Notes: generated by a model from the letters alone, not told the origin. DNA of 64,000 nt from Candidatus Aenigmatarchaeota archaeon (GCA_016187415.1 JACPJT010000001.1:33965-97964), one strand, 5' to 3'; shown: positions 26,492 through 35,538, numbered from the stretch's first letter. Translations and numbers: made by a program.

Positions 26492-28225
26492 TTAATTATC
26501 AATACCCATTGCTTTTACACCATTCATATAAAACCTGATTGCCATATGTGGTACAAAATCTCTTAAATATTGAGTAGGGTCCTCGCCTACGGTTTCACAT
26601 AATTTCAATACTTCTCCGATAGCAACTTGATGACTGATTAAGTGCGCATCAAATCTAGCTAATCCCTCTTCATCTCTTTGACGTTCAACTTGTTTTCTAA
26701 GTGTGTGCGCAGTATTAATGTAAACTTTCCCTTGTGACGGATCCAGTTTGCTAGTTAAATGCATTTCCTGTAAATCAAATTCTGTTCTGTGAACAACATA
26801 AGATATTAATCTCCTTCCTCCTCTAATATGTCTGTATTCACCATCTCCTGTTTGTTCATAAGTTGGTCTTCCCTTTGTTTGCTCAGGTGTTTTCCCATTC
26901 CCTTTCCCTTGGATTCTTGTTACACCTCTTCCGCCAGTTGGTGACACACTTAATATTGGGTCTTCTTTCACACCTGGAACAAGAACATGCCCGCCTAAGA
27001 AAAGTTCTTTCCTTAAATCTTTCCATGTGGTGTCTAATGAATTTATGAATGTATCCGTGAGTTCGGCAAGCTTATCACTTTCGGTTTTATTTACCACTTG
27101 GTATTTTCTTAGTTCATCACCAACATGTTTTTTGAGTTTGTCAACAATATCTAAGAATCCATCGAATTCGGTATTTCTAATAAAACTATCACGATTTATA
27201 TTAGGCGTTAGAAAATTTTGTGTGATAAATCCTGTAACATTTTCAGATGCTAAAGGAGTGCCCATCAAATCTGTTTCTAGTTGTGGTAATTGTACTACTA
27301 AAACACCTCTATCATATACGCGGATAGCAGTTGGTGCCTTTTGAGGTGTGTATACTATGTAGCATCTTACAGTCCCATTTTGTGTCTTGCCTGAAGAATC
27401 AGTAAATGGCACATTTATTGTCTCATCTGTTATAACTGTTCCATTATATTCTAGAGGTTTTAGTCGTGTCTGTTTTTTCCCGCCCCACGTACCTATAAAT
27501 ATTTGTGCCCTATTTTCTCTCAATAGAGGATCGTACATTTCTCTTAGTTCTTTTGGAAGGTTTCTAAGCAAATGATCCATTTGCCTGTCTGGAATACCTT
27601 GGACAACGGTTCTCACACCATGTTTAAATGGTACATGTGGTTCGAGGTTTCCTTCGCCAACAACGTCTATATTAACGTCTCTATTGTTCTTAAAATCGCG
27701 CATGCTGGGCCATTCACCTATATAGTAGCAGATATCGGGTGTTTTTGACGAAGTGACACGTAAACCTGATGAGCGAAACTGTTCTGAAATTTTTTGGTTA
27801 ACACTATCATATACTTTCTCAGGAGCTTCTCCAAATCTTGAATATGGTCTAGTATACATTCGCATAGTAGTTGAATCTGAGAAATTTCCATATGCCCAAA
27901 GACCGACAGCTTTTTTACCTATCAGCATTTGCTTATCCCTTTTATTAGATAACCCCACTTTCTCAGGAGCGTGCAATAAAGTCTGCCACATCATTCCAGT
28001 GCCATCATCTTGAATAATTATTCTCGGTGCTCTAGCACCGTTTCTCTGAGTATAATCCTTGTTAAATAAAACCAAAACTCTAATTGATGGTAAGCCAAAT
28101 TCTAACATGTTGTCGACTGAGTTAGAAACATACTCTTTCAAGGCGTCTACGGGATTTCTATAAGATTGCGCCAATTGTGCTATTAAATATCTCTGATCAC
28201 CAATTGCAGCTTTGACTAATGGCAT
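26492..28225 (-). CDS. GHKL-fold ATPase (MORC/Hsp90-like)
   Basis: 577 residues. The ATP-binding Bergerat fold shows motif I LKEYVSNSVDN (E..N..D, about residues 29-39), motif II IIQDDGTGM (DxGxG, about 73-81) and motif III GLSNKRDKQMLIGKKAVGLWAYG. A transducer-like region follows. This resembles MORC/MutL-type ATPases, which act as ATP-gated DNA or protein clamps; prokaryotic MORC relatives occur beside restriction-modification genes. The gene starts four bases after the XRE regulator gene's stop. Confidence 0.8.
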   Translation of the reverse strand: MPLVKAAIGDQRYLIAQLAQSYRNPVDALKEYVSNSVDNMLEFGLPSIRVLVLFNKDYTQRNGARAPRIIIQDDGTGMMWQTLLHAPEKVGLSNKRDKQMLIGKKAVGLWAYGNFSDSTTMRMYTRPYSRFGEAPEKVYDSVNQKISEQFRSSGLRVTSSKTPDICYYIGEWPSMRDFKNNRDVNIDVVGEGNLEPHVPFKHGVRTVVQGIPDRQMDHLLRNLPKELREMYDPLLRENRAQIFIGTWGGKKQTRLKPLEYNGTVITDETINVPFTDSSGKTQNGTVRCYIVYTPQKAPTAIRVYDRGVLVVQLPQLETDLMGTPLASENVTGFITQNFLTPNINRDSFIRNTEFDGFLDIVDKLKKHVGDELRKYQVVNKTESDKLAELTDTFINSLDTTWKDLRKELFLGGHVLVPGVKEDPILSVSPTGGRGVTRIQGKGNGKTPEQTKGRPTYEQTGDGEYRHIRGGRRLISYVVHRTEFDLQEMHLTSKLDPSQGKVYINTAHTLRKQVERQRDEEGLARFDAHLISHQVAIGEVLKLCETVGEDPTQYLRDFVPHMAIRFYMNGVKAMGIDN

Positions 28226-28229
28226 AATA

Positions 28230-29030
28230 TCACCTTATCCTAAACACTCCCAGCTTCACAAATCTTTTCCATTCTTGATCGCTGTATAGTGCATTTGCAA
28301 GTGTTGTCAAGTAACCTACTAATTTCGGATCCAATTTTTTTGTCAATTCACGTCTTTCGGAATCATCGACATGTTTATAATGTTCCAATTCCTCAATGAG
28401 CGTTAACAACAATTCTCTAACATTGGATACTCTTTCTTTTGGCGGCGTATCTGTTTTTGATTGTAAATGTTTCCATTCACCCGGAAGTCTCTCAGACTCT
28501 AAATAATTTACTACTGAAAAAAGTGCGTCTTTAGCTGTTTTAAGAGCTTCGTTGGCTTTTCCGGATTCTCCCATTCCAGGTTGTCTATAATATGGCACTG
28601 GACTTAAGTCGATTTCATCAACAGGCGCAAAATATTTTAGCCCAGTTGCGTCATACATTTTTTTGCGCAAAGCACCTTTTATTAAGTATGGGTTTTTAAC
28701 TCTCTTCGACAACCAATTTGATATAGTAGAATGTTTAATGCCAGTAGTTCTAGCAAATTCACTCGTCCCGATTTTTTTGTCTGTTAACCATTTCTCAAGA
28801 TCTTTATACCATTCACCAATCTCAAAAAAAGGTTTTAATTGTTCTATACCCAAGTCATCATATAATTGCTTGGCATTTTTTTCAGTAGGTGCAGATTTTC
28901 TATGCAGATAATCTCCTATAGTTTGACGTGGCATCGAAGATGCTTGAGAATAAGCCGTGATGGATCCGTATCTTTCATTTATACGACTCTTCAGTAATTC
29001 TCTCCAGGTTGGTTTTTTTGTCTCTTCCAT
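28230..29030 (-). CDS. XRE-type double helix-turn-helix regulator
   Basis: 266 residues. Two Cro/CI-like helix-turn-helix units are visible: SITAYSQASSMPRQTIGDYLHRK (about 25-47) and GTSEFARTTGIKHSTISNWLSKR (about 87-109). The C-terminal half is helical and may be a sensor or dimerisation region. The ATG at 29030 is used because the in-frame GTG at 29063 lies inside the promoter region just downstream of a TTTATAA box. First gene of the operon and probable autoregulator of it and of the divergent gene. Confidence 0.8.
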   Translation of the reverse strand: MEETKKPTWRELLKSRINERYGSITAYSQASSMPRQTIGDYLHRKSAPTEKNAKQLYDDLGIEQLKPFFEIGEWYKDLEKWLTDKKIGTSEFARTTGIKHSTISNWLSKRVKNPYLIKGALRKKMYDATGLKYFAPVDEIDLSPVPYYRQPGMGESGKANEALKTAKDALFSVVNYLESERLPGEWKHLQSKTDTPPKERVSNVRELLLTLIEELEHYKHVDDSERRELTKKLDPKLVGYLTTLANALYSDQEWKRFVKLGVFRIR

Positions 29031-29063
29031 AATAACACTTGAAGGATAAAGTGTATACTCCAC

Positions 29064-29115
29064 TTATAAATGATACCACGAAGCTTTAAATACTTTACTA
29101 AATAGTAGTGAATCT
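29064..29115. promoter_or_regulatory. divergent promoter of the XRE-GHKL operon and the 29116 gene
   Basis: The minus strand carries TTTATAA (29066-29072), about 36-42 bp upstream of the ATG at 29030. The plus strand carries ctttaaata (29085-29093), about 25 bases before the ATG at 29116. Both are archaeal TATA-like. The short shared region is a natural target for the XRE regulator encoded next to it. Confidence 0.55.
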
Positions 29116-30159
29116 ATGGATAATGACAGTTGGCGAGCACAGTTCATGGCTTTGGTAAGCAGATTAGTAGACGATGGTCTAAAAGACGCAGATCTAAGAT
29201 TGATTAAAGCAAAAACAGCTCTAAGAGAAAAAATAATAACCGAAGCAAAAGAGGTTTTTCAGACTAAAAGAGGACCGGAACAAGATGCATATGCAGCACA
29301 TTTGAAAGATATAAACTATCTATCGCTTTTATTATCGTTAACCGAAAAAGAAACCAAGCCTAGAAGGGACGCTGTTAAAGAATCACCACTAACATACGCG
29401 TATCTGGAAAGCGTTATGGGCGATATAGTTAAAAAACATGGTTATATTAGTGCAAAATTGGTGGATCCAGATCCTGAAAGAGCTAGAATAGCTGGCTATT
29501 TGCTGTCACGAGGTTCTAAAAGACTAAACTTGGAGAAGGATCCGAAATCAAAACCCAATGACACACATTTTATACCAATAAAAGAAGTAAGAGTTGGCAA
29601 AAGAAGTTTAACATATGATGGTAAAGGAATAGGCGATTTGCTAAGAGAATATTTTGATAAACGTGATAGAGTCGATGTGACTGATTTCTCTAAAGAGTAT
29701 GGTTTTCCTGATAATGAGAGCAGGCACGTCATAGCTATGCTAGCTGCAGTACTATACAAGAATCAATATCAAGGCGAAGGTTGGGAAAAATCAACATATA
29801 AAGGAAAAACGATTTATACAAAAGATCCAATCTTAAATCAGGATAGAGTTAATCAATACGTTACTAAAATGGATAAATATGCTGAAAAAGGATCTAGGTT
29901 TAAAGCCGATGATATAGACAGTAAACATCCAGAATTGGTTGAGCAACTTCTTCATTCTAAAATACAAGGGGACGGAACATTTATGGAAAAAGAAAATGTA
30001 GGTGAACTTACAATTAGAGGAGCACATGTATATTATTTCAGAGGCACTCCAGGTGAACCACATAAATCATTACAACGTTACACCATAGGCCCAGATCTTA
30101 CAGTTTATACCAGCGGTACTGAACCAAGTAATGATTATAATGATAGGATTGGACGATAA
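29116..30159 (+). CDS. hypothetical protein divergent from GHKL operon
   Basis: 347 residues, basic and soluble. The middle part (VDVTDFSKEYGFPDNESRHVIAMLAAVLY) looks like a winged-helix or helical DNA-binding unit, and a second similar block (SRFKADDIDSKHPELVEQLLHSKI) follows, but this is a visual impression only. Codon use is A/T-rich like the operon across the shared promoter, suggesting the four genes arrived together. Confidence 0.6.
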   Translation: MDNDSWRAQFMALVSRLVDDGLKDADLRLIKAKTALREKIITEAKEVFQTKRGPEQDAYAAHLKDINYLSLLLSLTEKETKPRRDAVKESPLTYAYLESVMGDIVKKHGYISAKLVDPDPERARIAGYLLSRGSKRLNLEKDPKSKPNDTHFIPIKEVRVGKRSLTYDGKGIGDLLREYFDKRDRVDVTDFSKEYGFPDNESRHVIAMLAAVLYKNQYQGEGWEKSTYKGKTIYTKDPILNQDRVNQYVTKMDKYAEKGSRFKADDIDSKHPELVEQLLHSKIQGDGTFMEKENVGELTIRGAHVYYFRGTPGEPHKSLQRYTIGPDLTVYTSGTEPSNDYNDRIGR

Positions 30160-30161
30160 AA

Positions 30162-30875
30162 TTAAACAAATCTAGCTAAACCAGGTTTTATCTTATCAGT
30201 ATCGATTATGACAATATCCCGGTTGACAGGGAATGCCACATTGAATATGGGAACATTATCGACCATCGCTTGTTTCAATCCCCTGTGAGAATGGCCGTGA
30301 ATTACAAGGTTCGGTTTCTCCTTCAGGAAGACATTCTCATACGCGAATGAGCCCATCCCGCCATAGAATCTCGGATTTTCGCCGACAAGGGTTTTGTATG
30401 TCGGCGCATAATGCATTATCACAATTTTATAATGCGTCAGCATTCTGTGAAGATGCTTCTCAACGGCTTCCAATCTTTCCTGATATACCTTTTCTATATT
30501 CGGTATGTGTATTTTCTGCCAGTTCGTCGGTATATCCAGACTGCCGATGGTGCCAACAATGCCCACCGACATGACATTGTATTTTATTATCATGCTCTCA
30601 TTGTCCAGGAACTTGATGTCTTTCATTTTCTGTTTTATTTCATCCCTGATGTCGGGGATGAATTCGTTGTTGCCGAAGCATGCAACTATGGGGCACGACA
30701 CCTTCCCGAATAGTGTGTTGTAGACGCGCTCATATTCTTCAGCAGACGATCCCCTTTCAATCATGTCCCCGGCCAGTATGAAGAGGTCGGGCTTGACTTG
30801 CATGTTGTCGATTGCTATGACAAAATCCTCGTAGAATTTTGGTGAGTGCACGTCGCTTGTTGCGGCTATAAGCAT
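30162..30875 (-). CDS. calcineurin-like metallophosphoesterase
   Basis: 237 residues with the five metal-binding blocks: ATSDVHS, LAGDMIERG, CFGNNEF (GNHE position, N-E form), IMHYAPT and VIHGHSHRG. These give a di-metal phosphoesterase centre. Substrate unknown; closest in plan to archaeal Icc/YfcE-like phosphodiesterases. Its 3' end faces the 29116 gene with a two-base gap. Confidence 0.9.
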   Translation of the reverse strand: MLIAATSDVHSPKFYEDFVIAIDNMQVKPDLFILAGDMIERGSSAEEYERVYNTLFGKVSCPIVACFGNNEFIPDIRDEIKQKMKDIKFLDNESMIIKYNVMSVGIVGTIGSLDIPTNWQKIHIPNIEKVYQERLEAVEKHLHRMLTHYKIVIMHYAPTYKTLVGENPRFYGGMGSFAYENVFLKEKPNLVIHGHSHRGLKQAMVDNVPIFNVAFPVNRDIVIIDTDKIKPGLARFV

Positions 30876-30935
30876 TTTCTCTACTAAAAGATAGTACCTT
30901 TAAAAACTTATCCTTTAATAATGGAATGATATTTT

Positions 30936-31199
30936 ATGGAAGACGAACCGGAAGCAGAGCGATCTGAAAAGAGCAAGGACATCAAGCTTGGCGAGTTCAA
31001 GCTTCGGGACACTGCAGTGCTTGTGATAAAAAAGACCACCTACAACGGTGAGGATAGGATAGATTTCAGGGTGTGGATGAATTCGTCAAAATACAAAGGT
31101 CCGACTAAACAGGGGTTCGTATTGACGATGGATAAGATAGACGATTTCGTGAAAGTGATAAACAATATGAAAAAGAAACTTTCCGATGCTGGAAAATAA
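30936..31199 (+). CDS. PC4/p15-like transcription coactivator
   Basis: 87 residues. After an acidic start the PC4 single-stranded-DNA-binding fold appears: FKLRDTAVLVIKKTTYNGEDRIDFRVWMNSSKYKGPTKQGFVLTMDKIDDFVKVINNM. Such proteins bind ssDNA and influence transcription or repair. It lies 27 bases before the topoisomerase IB gene on the same strand; in eukaryotes PC4 and Top1 also work together, so the pairing is suggestive. Confidence 0.85.
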   Translation: MEDEPEAERSEKSKDIKLGEFKLRDTAVLVIKKTTYNGEDRIDFRVWMNSSKYKGPTKQGFVLTMDKIDDFVKVINNMKKKLSDAGK

Positions 31200-31226
31200 T
31201 AAATTATCGATTCTAAAGGTTTCATT

Positions 31227-32774
31227 ATGCCAAAGTGGAAAAGTTTCAAGCACAACGGTGTTTATTTCCCTCCCGAATACCAGTGGAAAAAACTGTGGGT
31301 GAAAATAAAGGGGGAGAAATTCGACCTTGACCAGAAGCAGGAAGAGATGCTATATGCATGGGCAAAGAAAATTAACACTCCTTACGTAAAGGATAATGTA
31401 TTCAAACAGAATTTCTTTTCAGACCTGAAAAAGGTATTACCAGAAAAATTCTCCAGTATCGCAATGGATGACATTGATATATCAAAAATAGTTGAATTTC
31501 AGGAAAATGAAAAAAACCTGACAAAAGAAGAGAAGAAAGTTCTCGCGGCAGAAAGGAAAAAAATCAAGGAATCTCTGAAGGAGAAATACGGCTATGTTGA
31601 CATTGACGGAAAGAAGTCTGAAGTCGCGAACTGGATGGTCGAACCACCCGGCATATTCCTCGGCCGTGGACAGCATCCTTTAAGAGGAAAATGGAAACCG
31701 AGGATATTTCCGGAAGATGTTACTCTTAATCTGGATAAAGATGCTCCTGCGCCATCTGGCAACTGGAAGATTATTCACGACAATGATTCCATGTGGGTGG
31801 CGTCATGGGAGGACAAACTCGCCGACAAAATGAAATACGTATGGCCGAGCGAAGGATCCCAGCTCAGGCAGAAACGGGAAAAGGAAAAGTACGACAAGGC
31901 CATGTCAATAGACGATAAAATAGATGTGATAAGGGAGCATGTGCATGAGGGAATGATATCCGGGGATGAGAAGACAAGGCAGGTGGCCACTGCAAGCTAT
32001 CTTATTGACAGGCTGGTGATGAGGGTGGGCGATGAAAAGGACGAGGACGAAGCCGATACGGTCGGCGCTTCAACATTGCGTGTCGAGCATGTCAAATTCA
32101 CTCCAGAAAACATAGAATTTGATTTTCTCGGCAAGGACAGCGTAAGGTGGGAGAAAAAGATTAGAATTTCGGAAGCGGATCCGGCATTCGTCAAGAACAT
32201 GAGAGAGTTCACGCAAAACAAAAACAAAACGGATCTTGTTTTTAATGGTATTGATTCAAGGCATGTGAATGATTTTCTGGGAAAATGCTCCAAAGGGCTT
32301 ACGGCAAAGGTGTTCAGAACATATCATGCCACGAAAACGCTTGTCTCATACTTGAAGAATGTGAAGGTGCAGCCGCAAGACGGATTTTCAAATCTTTATC
32401 AGGCGAAACTAGCGAATCTCCAGGTTGCGCTGGCATGCAACCACAAGAAGACGCCGCCCAAAACATGGGATGAAACGTTCGCAAGGAAGCAGGCGAAACT
32501 CACAAAGTGGATGAATACAAAACCGAAAACCGAAAAACAAACCGAGAAATTAAAAGAGAGGATAGAGAAACTGAAGCTCGATATAGAGCTTTCGAAAAAG
32601 ACAAAAGAATACAATCTCGGCACATCCCTGAAGAATTACATTGATCCGCGAGTTTACAAATCGTGGTTGGATAAGGCTGGCGTAGACTGGACTAAATTGT
32701 ATACCGTAGCATTGCAGAAGAAATTTTCATGGATAGAACATGCAAAAGTTAAATGGGAAGAAACAGCCAAGTAG
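31227..32774 (+). CDS. top1B: eukaryotic-type DNA topoisomerase IB
   Basis: 515 residues. The N-terminal core (FKHNGVYFPPEY, VEPPGIFLGRGQHPLRGKWKPRI) and the catalytic domain (LIDRLVMRVGDEKD, FRTYHAT) match the eukaryotic/thaumarchaeal enzyme. The active-site Tyr is in SLKNYIDPR near the C-terminus, followed by the KKFSWIEHA tail. It relaxes supercoils by a 3'-phosphotyrosine intermediate. All expected parts are present, including a charged coiled-coil linker (KTEKQTEKLKERIEKLK). Type IB is rare in archaea outside Thaumarchaeota and relatives. Confidence 0.95.
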   Translation: MPKWKSFKHNGVYFPPEYQWKKLWVKIKGEKFDLDQKQEEMLYAWAKKINTPYVKDNVFKQNFFSDLKKVLPEKFSSIAMDDIDISKIVEFQENEKNLTKEEKKVLAAERKKIKESLKEKYGYVDIDGKKSEVANWMVEPPGIFLGRGQHPLRGKWKPRIFPEDVTLNLDKDAPAPSGNWKIIHDNDSMWVASWEDKLADKMKYVWPSEGSQLRQKREKEKYDKAMSIDDKIDVIREHVHEGMISGDEKTRQVATASYLIDRLVMRVGDEKDEDEADTVGASTLRVEHVKFTPENIEFDFLGKDSVRWEKKIRISEADPAFVKNMREFTQNKNKTDLVFNGIDSRHVNDFLGKCSKGLTAKVFRTYHATKTLVSYLKNVKVQPQDGFSNLYQAKLANLQVALACNHKKTPPKTWDETFARKQAKLTKWMNTKPKTEKQTEKLKERIEKLKLDIELSKKTKEYNLGTSLKNYIDPRVYKSWLDKAGVDWTKLYTVALQKKFSWIEHAKVKWEETAK

Positions 32775-32775
32775 A

Positions 32776-32846
32776 TGGACCAGAGGGGAATCGAACCCCT
32801 ATCTCAACCTTGCGGAGGTCGTGTTATGCCGTTAGACTACTGGCCC
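32776..32846 (-). tRNA. tRNA-Ala(CGC) with C33
   Basis: Acceptor GGGCCAG/CTGGTCC has the G3-U70 wobble pair that is the alanine identity element, and the discriminator is A. Anticodon stem CGACC/GGTTG closes the loop TCCGCAA, giving anticodon CGC with C at position 33 instead of the near-universal U. The D stem has a C-A mismatch. T arm AGGGG-TTCGATT-CCCCT is normal. No intron. Its 5' end overlaps the last 15 bases of the upstream CDS on the same strand. Confidence 0.88.
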
Positions 32847-33122
32847 AACATAAAAATACTTTTGTATCAAAGCTCTTATTTCGTGCGAAAATCTCGGATT
32901 CAAACTAATCTCTAAACCATAGCTTGTGGGCTTTGACAATATGAGTCCCCTCCTAATTAATTCTCTAGTTAATTTGTCGACTCTTTTAGAACCTTCTTTA
33001 CCCAAATCTCTGATGTTCCATCCTTTCTTTAAATTATCCACAGACGTATGAGCCCCACCCCATTTACCTCTTTTATCTAACTTTAAAAGAATTCTAATTT
33101 CAACTTCATCGTCAGAAAACAT
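32832..33122 (-). CDS. small winged-helix-like protein overlapping tRNA-Ala
   Basis: 96 residues, basic. The segment SKRVDKLTRELIRRGLILSKPTSYGLEISLNP resembles a winged-helix recognition helix and wing. The last five codons and stop lie inside the tRNA-Ala gene, so the two must be processed from one transcript or are separately transcribed. Divergent from the next regulator gene. Confidence 0.6.
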   Translation of the reverse strand: MFSDDEVEIRILLKLDKRGKWGGAHTSVDNLKKGWNIRDLGKEGSKRVDKLTRELIRRGLILSKPTSYGLEISLNPRFSHEIRALIQKYFYVGPVV

Positions 33123-33182
33123 AAGTACACTTATGATACTTCGTAAGTAACGCTTAAATACTTTATCTATTTATGTATTATT

Positions 33183-33521
33183 ATGAAAGACGATCCAACA
33201 TTGCTTGTAGAGTTTTTAGGCAACAACCCAACAATTAGAATTATAGACTTTTTCCTAGATAACAGAACAGACTATTCAAAAAATGAAATAGTGCAGGGAA
33301 CTGGAATGTCAAAGACAACTTTTTACAAAGTCTGGAGCAAATTGGAAAGATTCAAAGTTGCGATACCGACAAGAAGATACGGGAAGGCCCAATTGTTTAA
33401 AATCAACACTGAGAACGAACTTGTTAAAAAACTAATAGCCATTGATTTCACTTTAGGAATCCAAGCTATGAATCAAGCACTAACTAAAGTTCCAGTCAAA
33501 GTAACTTCAAAACATAAGTAA
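33183..33521 (+). CDS. winged-helix transcriptional regulator
   Basis: 112 residues. A short N-terminal helix is followed by IIDFFLDNRTDYSKNEIVQGTGMSKTTFYKVWSKLERFKVAIPTRRYGKAQLFKIN, a typical winged helix (ArsR/MarR-like) with a beta wing. It is leaderless: a ctttatc/tttat box lies about 25 bases upstream. Divergent from the small gene at 32832-33122. Confidence 0.78.
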   Translation: MKDDPTLLVEFLGNNPTIRIIDFFLDNRTDYSKNEIVQGTGMSKTTFYKVWSKLERFKVAIPTRRYGKAQLFKINTENELVKKLIAIDFTLGIQAMNQALTKVPVKVTSKHK

Positions 33522-33580
33522 TACTCTCACTGGTCCTCAATTAAAACTTAAGTAATTCTAACTAATTAATAAACCTGTAT

Positions 33581-33668
33581 GGGCGCGTAGCTTAGCCTGG
33601 TGGAGCAATCAAATTGGCTCATTCGACTGATACTCGATAGGCCGAGAGTTCAAATCTCTCCGTGCCCA
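33581..33668 (+). tRNA. tRNA-Ile(GAT) with 14-nt intron
   Basis: Acceptor GGGCGCG/CGTGCCC, discriminator A, T arm GAGAG-TTCAAAT-CTCTC. Loop CTGATAC (33627-33633) gives anticodon GAT. Stem ATCGA/TCGAT forms only if 33609-33622 is removed, leaving a 74-nt tRNA. The precursor can form a bulge-helix-bulge in which D-stem GAGC (33603-33606) pairs with intron GCTC (33617-33620), with 3-nt bulges at both cut sites. Splicing would fall between positions 27 and 28. Confidence 0.88.
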
Positions 33669-33711
33669 CTATTTATTTAAATCGGACGCACAAATACAAT
33701 TTAGTGGATAT

Positions 33712-34011
33712 ATGTCAAAACACGTTCTGACCAAGATTGGCGTATTGTCTTTTGCAAAAATAAGCGGAATCTTGTACGCTATTATGGGCCTGATTGCCGG
33801 GCTGTTTTACGGATTATTTTTTTCAGCATGGGGAATGATGATGGCGTTTTATTCGGTTCGAATGTTTCCAACGCTCTTCTTATGGCTAGTGATGATAATA
33901 ATTCTGCCCGTGTTTTACGGGGTGTTCGGATTTTTATGCGGCGCCTTGATGGCATGGCTGTATAATATTATTGCCGGCTGGGTCGGCGGCATCGAATATA
34001 ATACCAAATAA
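33712..34011 (+). CDS. conserved integral membrane protein
   Basis: 99 residues, two long hydrophobic segments (about 18-45 and 55-85) and the terminal AWLYNIIAGWVGGIEYNTK. The start (KIGVLSFAKISGILYAIMGLI) and this C-terminal pattern occur in a widespread family of small prokaryotic membrane proteins of unknown function. Leaderless, with a TATA-like tatttaaa 35 bases upstream. Confidence 0.75.
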   Translation: MSKHVLTKIGVLSFAKISGILYAIMGLIAGLFYGLFFSAWGMMMAFYSVRMFPTLFLWLVMIIILPVFYGVFGFLCGALMAWLYNIIAGWVGGIEYNTK

Positions 34012-34028
34012 GTTCTATCTGTTTTTGT

Positions 34029-35114
34029 ATGAATGCAAGAATAAAAAATATTTTCGCAAATGCGAATGGTTCTGCAGATGCGTTCATTGTTACCAACGGT
34101 CAGTATCCAAATGTAGATTTGAATTTTTTCTACGCGAGCGGAATAAAATCCGGAACGTTTGAAGGTTGTTATGTTGTTGGGAAGAACAACGGCAAAGGAT
34201 ATTTGCTGACATCGGAATTGGAGGAGACCATAGCCCGCAAGGAAACAGATCTCGAAATACTTGTTTTCAAATCAAAGGAGGACAGAGAATCGCAGTTGAA
34301 GGAACTTTTGTCGAATGTTAATAATCTGGGAATAAATTCCAGCAGTCTACCATTCAAGCAATATTCGGACATATCCAAACTCACAAAGGCAAAATTGACA
34401 GATGTGTCAGAAGCCTTTTCAAAAACACGCTCGATAAAGGACAATGAAGAAATCAAGGATCTGTCCAAAGCATGCGAGATATCCGCTAGAGCAGGGGAGG
34501 AGTTGGTCAATCATATAAAATCGAACATCACAGAAAGGGAACTGTCTAGGAAACTGGTTGAACTTCAATTTTCTAATGACGCAACCAACCTCGCCTTTCC
34601 GCCTATAGTCGCGTTCGGCGAGAATTCCGCGGCGCCGCATCATCTACCTACGGACAGAAAACTGGGTAGGAACGAATTCATCTTAATAGACTTTGGGGCG
34701 GAGTTCAACAGGTACGCATCTGACACGACAAGGACTTTTGTATTCGGCAAGGCAGACAAAAGGATGAAAGAAATTTACGATACCGTTCTTGATGCGCAAC
34801 TTGGTGCCATAAACATGGTAAAGGAAGGGTCCAACGGGAAGTACATAGACAAATTCGCCCGTGCCAAGATAGACAAGAAGTTCAAAGGCAGATTCATTCA
34901 TTCACTTGGTCACGAAGTCGGTTTGTCGGTTCATGACGGCAACAGGTTGGGTTCGCAGGTGGATTTCATCCTTAAGAAGAACATGGTAGTTACGGTGGAG
35001 CCTGGGGTATACATTCCTTCTGTAGGCGGGGTAAGAATAGAGGATACAGTTCTTGTTACAAAAAATAAACCGAAGATTTTGACCGATTCAATCAAAGAAC
35101 TGATTCAGATTTAA
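34029..35114 (+). CDS. pepQ: M24-family Xaa-Pro aminopeptidase
   Basis: 361 residues. An N-terminal creatinase-like domain (1-130) precedes the pita-bread catalytic domain. The metal ligands are visible: IDFGAEFNRYASDTTRTF (two Asp), HSLGHEVGLSVHDG (His), TVEPGVYI (Glu) and VGGVRIEDTVLV (Glu). It cleaves N-terminal residues or dipeptides next to proline. It follows the membrane gene after 17 bases. Confidence 0.92.
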   Translation: MNARIKNIFANANGSADAFIVTNGQYPNVDLNFFYASGIKSGTFEGCYVVGKNNGKGYLLTSELEETIARKETDLEILVFKSKEDRESQLKELLSNVNNLGINSSSLPFKQYSDISKLTKAKLTDVSEAFSKTRSIKDNEEIKDLSKACEISARAGEELVNHIKSNITERELSRKLVELQFSNDATNLAFPPIVAFGENSAAPHHLPTDRKLGRNEFILIDFGAEFNRYASDTTRTFVFGKADKRMKEIYDTVLDAQLGAINMVKEGSNGKYIDKFARAKIDKKFKGRFIHSLGHEVGLSVHDGNRLGSQVDFILKKNMVVTVEPGVYIPSVGGVRIEDTVLVTKNKPKILTDSIKELIQI

Positions 35115-35138
35115 ATAACTAGCCTCCGTCTACCTATT

Positions 35139-35501
35139 ATGGAATTGACATACGAACAATTGGGTTATGTTAAACGTCTGATATCTGCGGGTGTGGTAAT
35201 TGACGAAGCGTTGAAAGAATTTCCCGAAGCGGAGATCGCTATTATAAGAGGATATGACGAGTTCCCGAATCAACCTTACGTTAAAGGCGCCTATTTCAGC
35301 AGGTCAAAGGCTGCCGATGCCGCGAAAAAGATACCCAGAAACGGTGACGGTGATTTGTCAGATACTTATCTTATTATTGCATCAACGGTGTCAAACCTTC
35401 GCGGGGGAGTTATAATGGACAGTCGGACAGAAAAGTTGCTTGACGATATAGACATCGCATTGGTTCACTGTTATTTATCAGCTCAACTGGATGCAACATA
35501 G
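35139..35501 (+). CDS. hypothetical protein
   Basis: 120 residues, no family recognised. It is leaderless behind atttaaata (35111-35119). It lies between the peptidase and the tRNA-Glu gene. Confidence 0.55.
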   Translation: MELTYEQLGYVKRLISAGVVIDEALKEFPEAEIAIIRGYDEFPNQPYVKGAYFSRSKAADAAKKIPRNGDGDLSDTYLIIASTVSNLRGGVIMDSRTEKLLDDIDIALVHCYLSAQLDAT

Positions 35502-35538
35502 AAAACTTTTAAATCAAGAAATGAACTATCTTTTTGAG

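Noticed and set aside
32776-32846. Reading this tRNA as Arg(CCG) or Gly
   Set aside because: Those readings need a mismatched stem or a pyrimidine at 37; the G3-U70 pair and A73 fit Ala.
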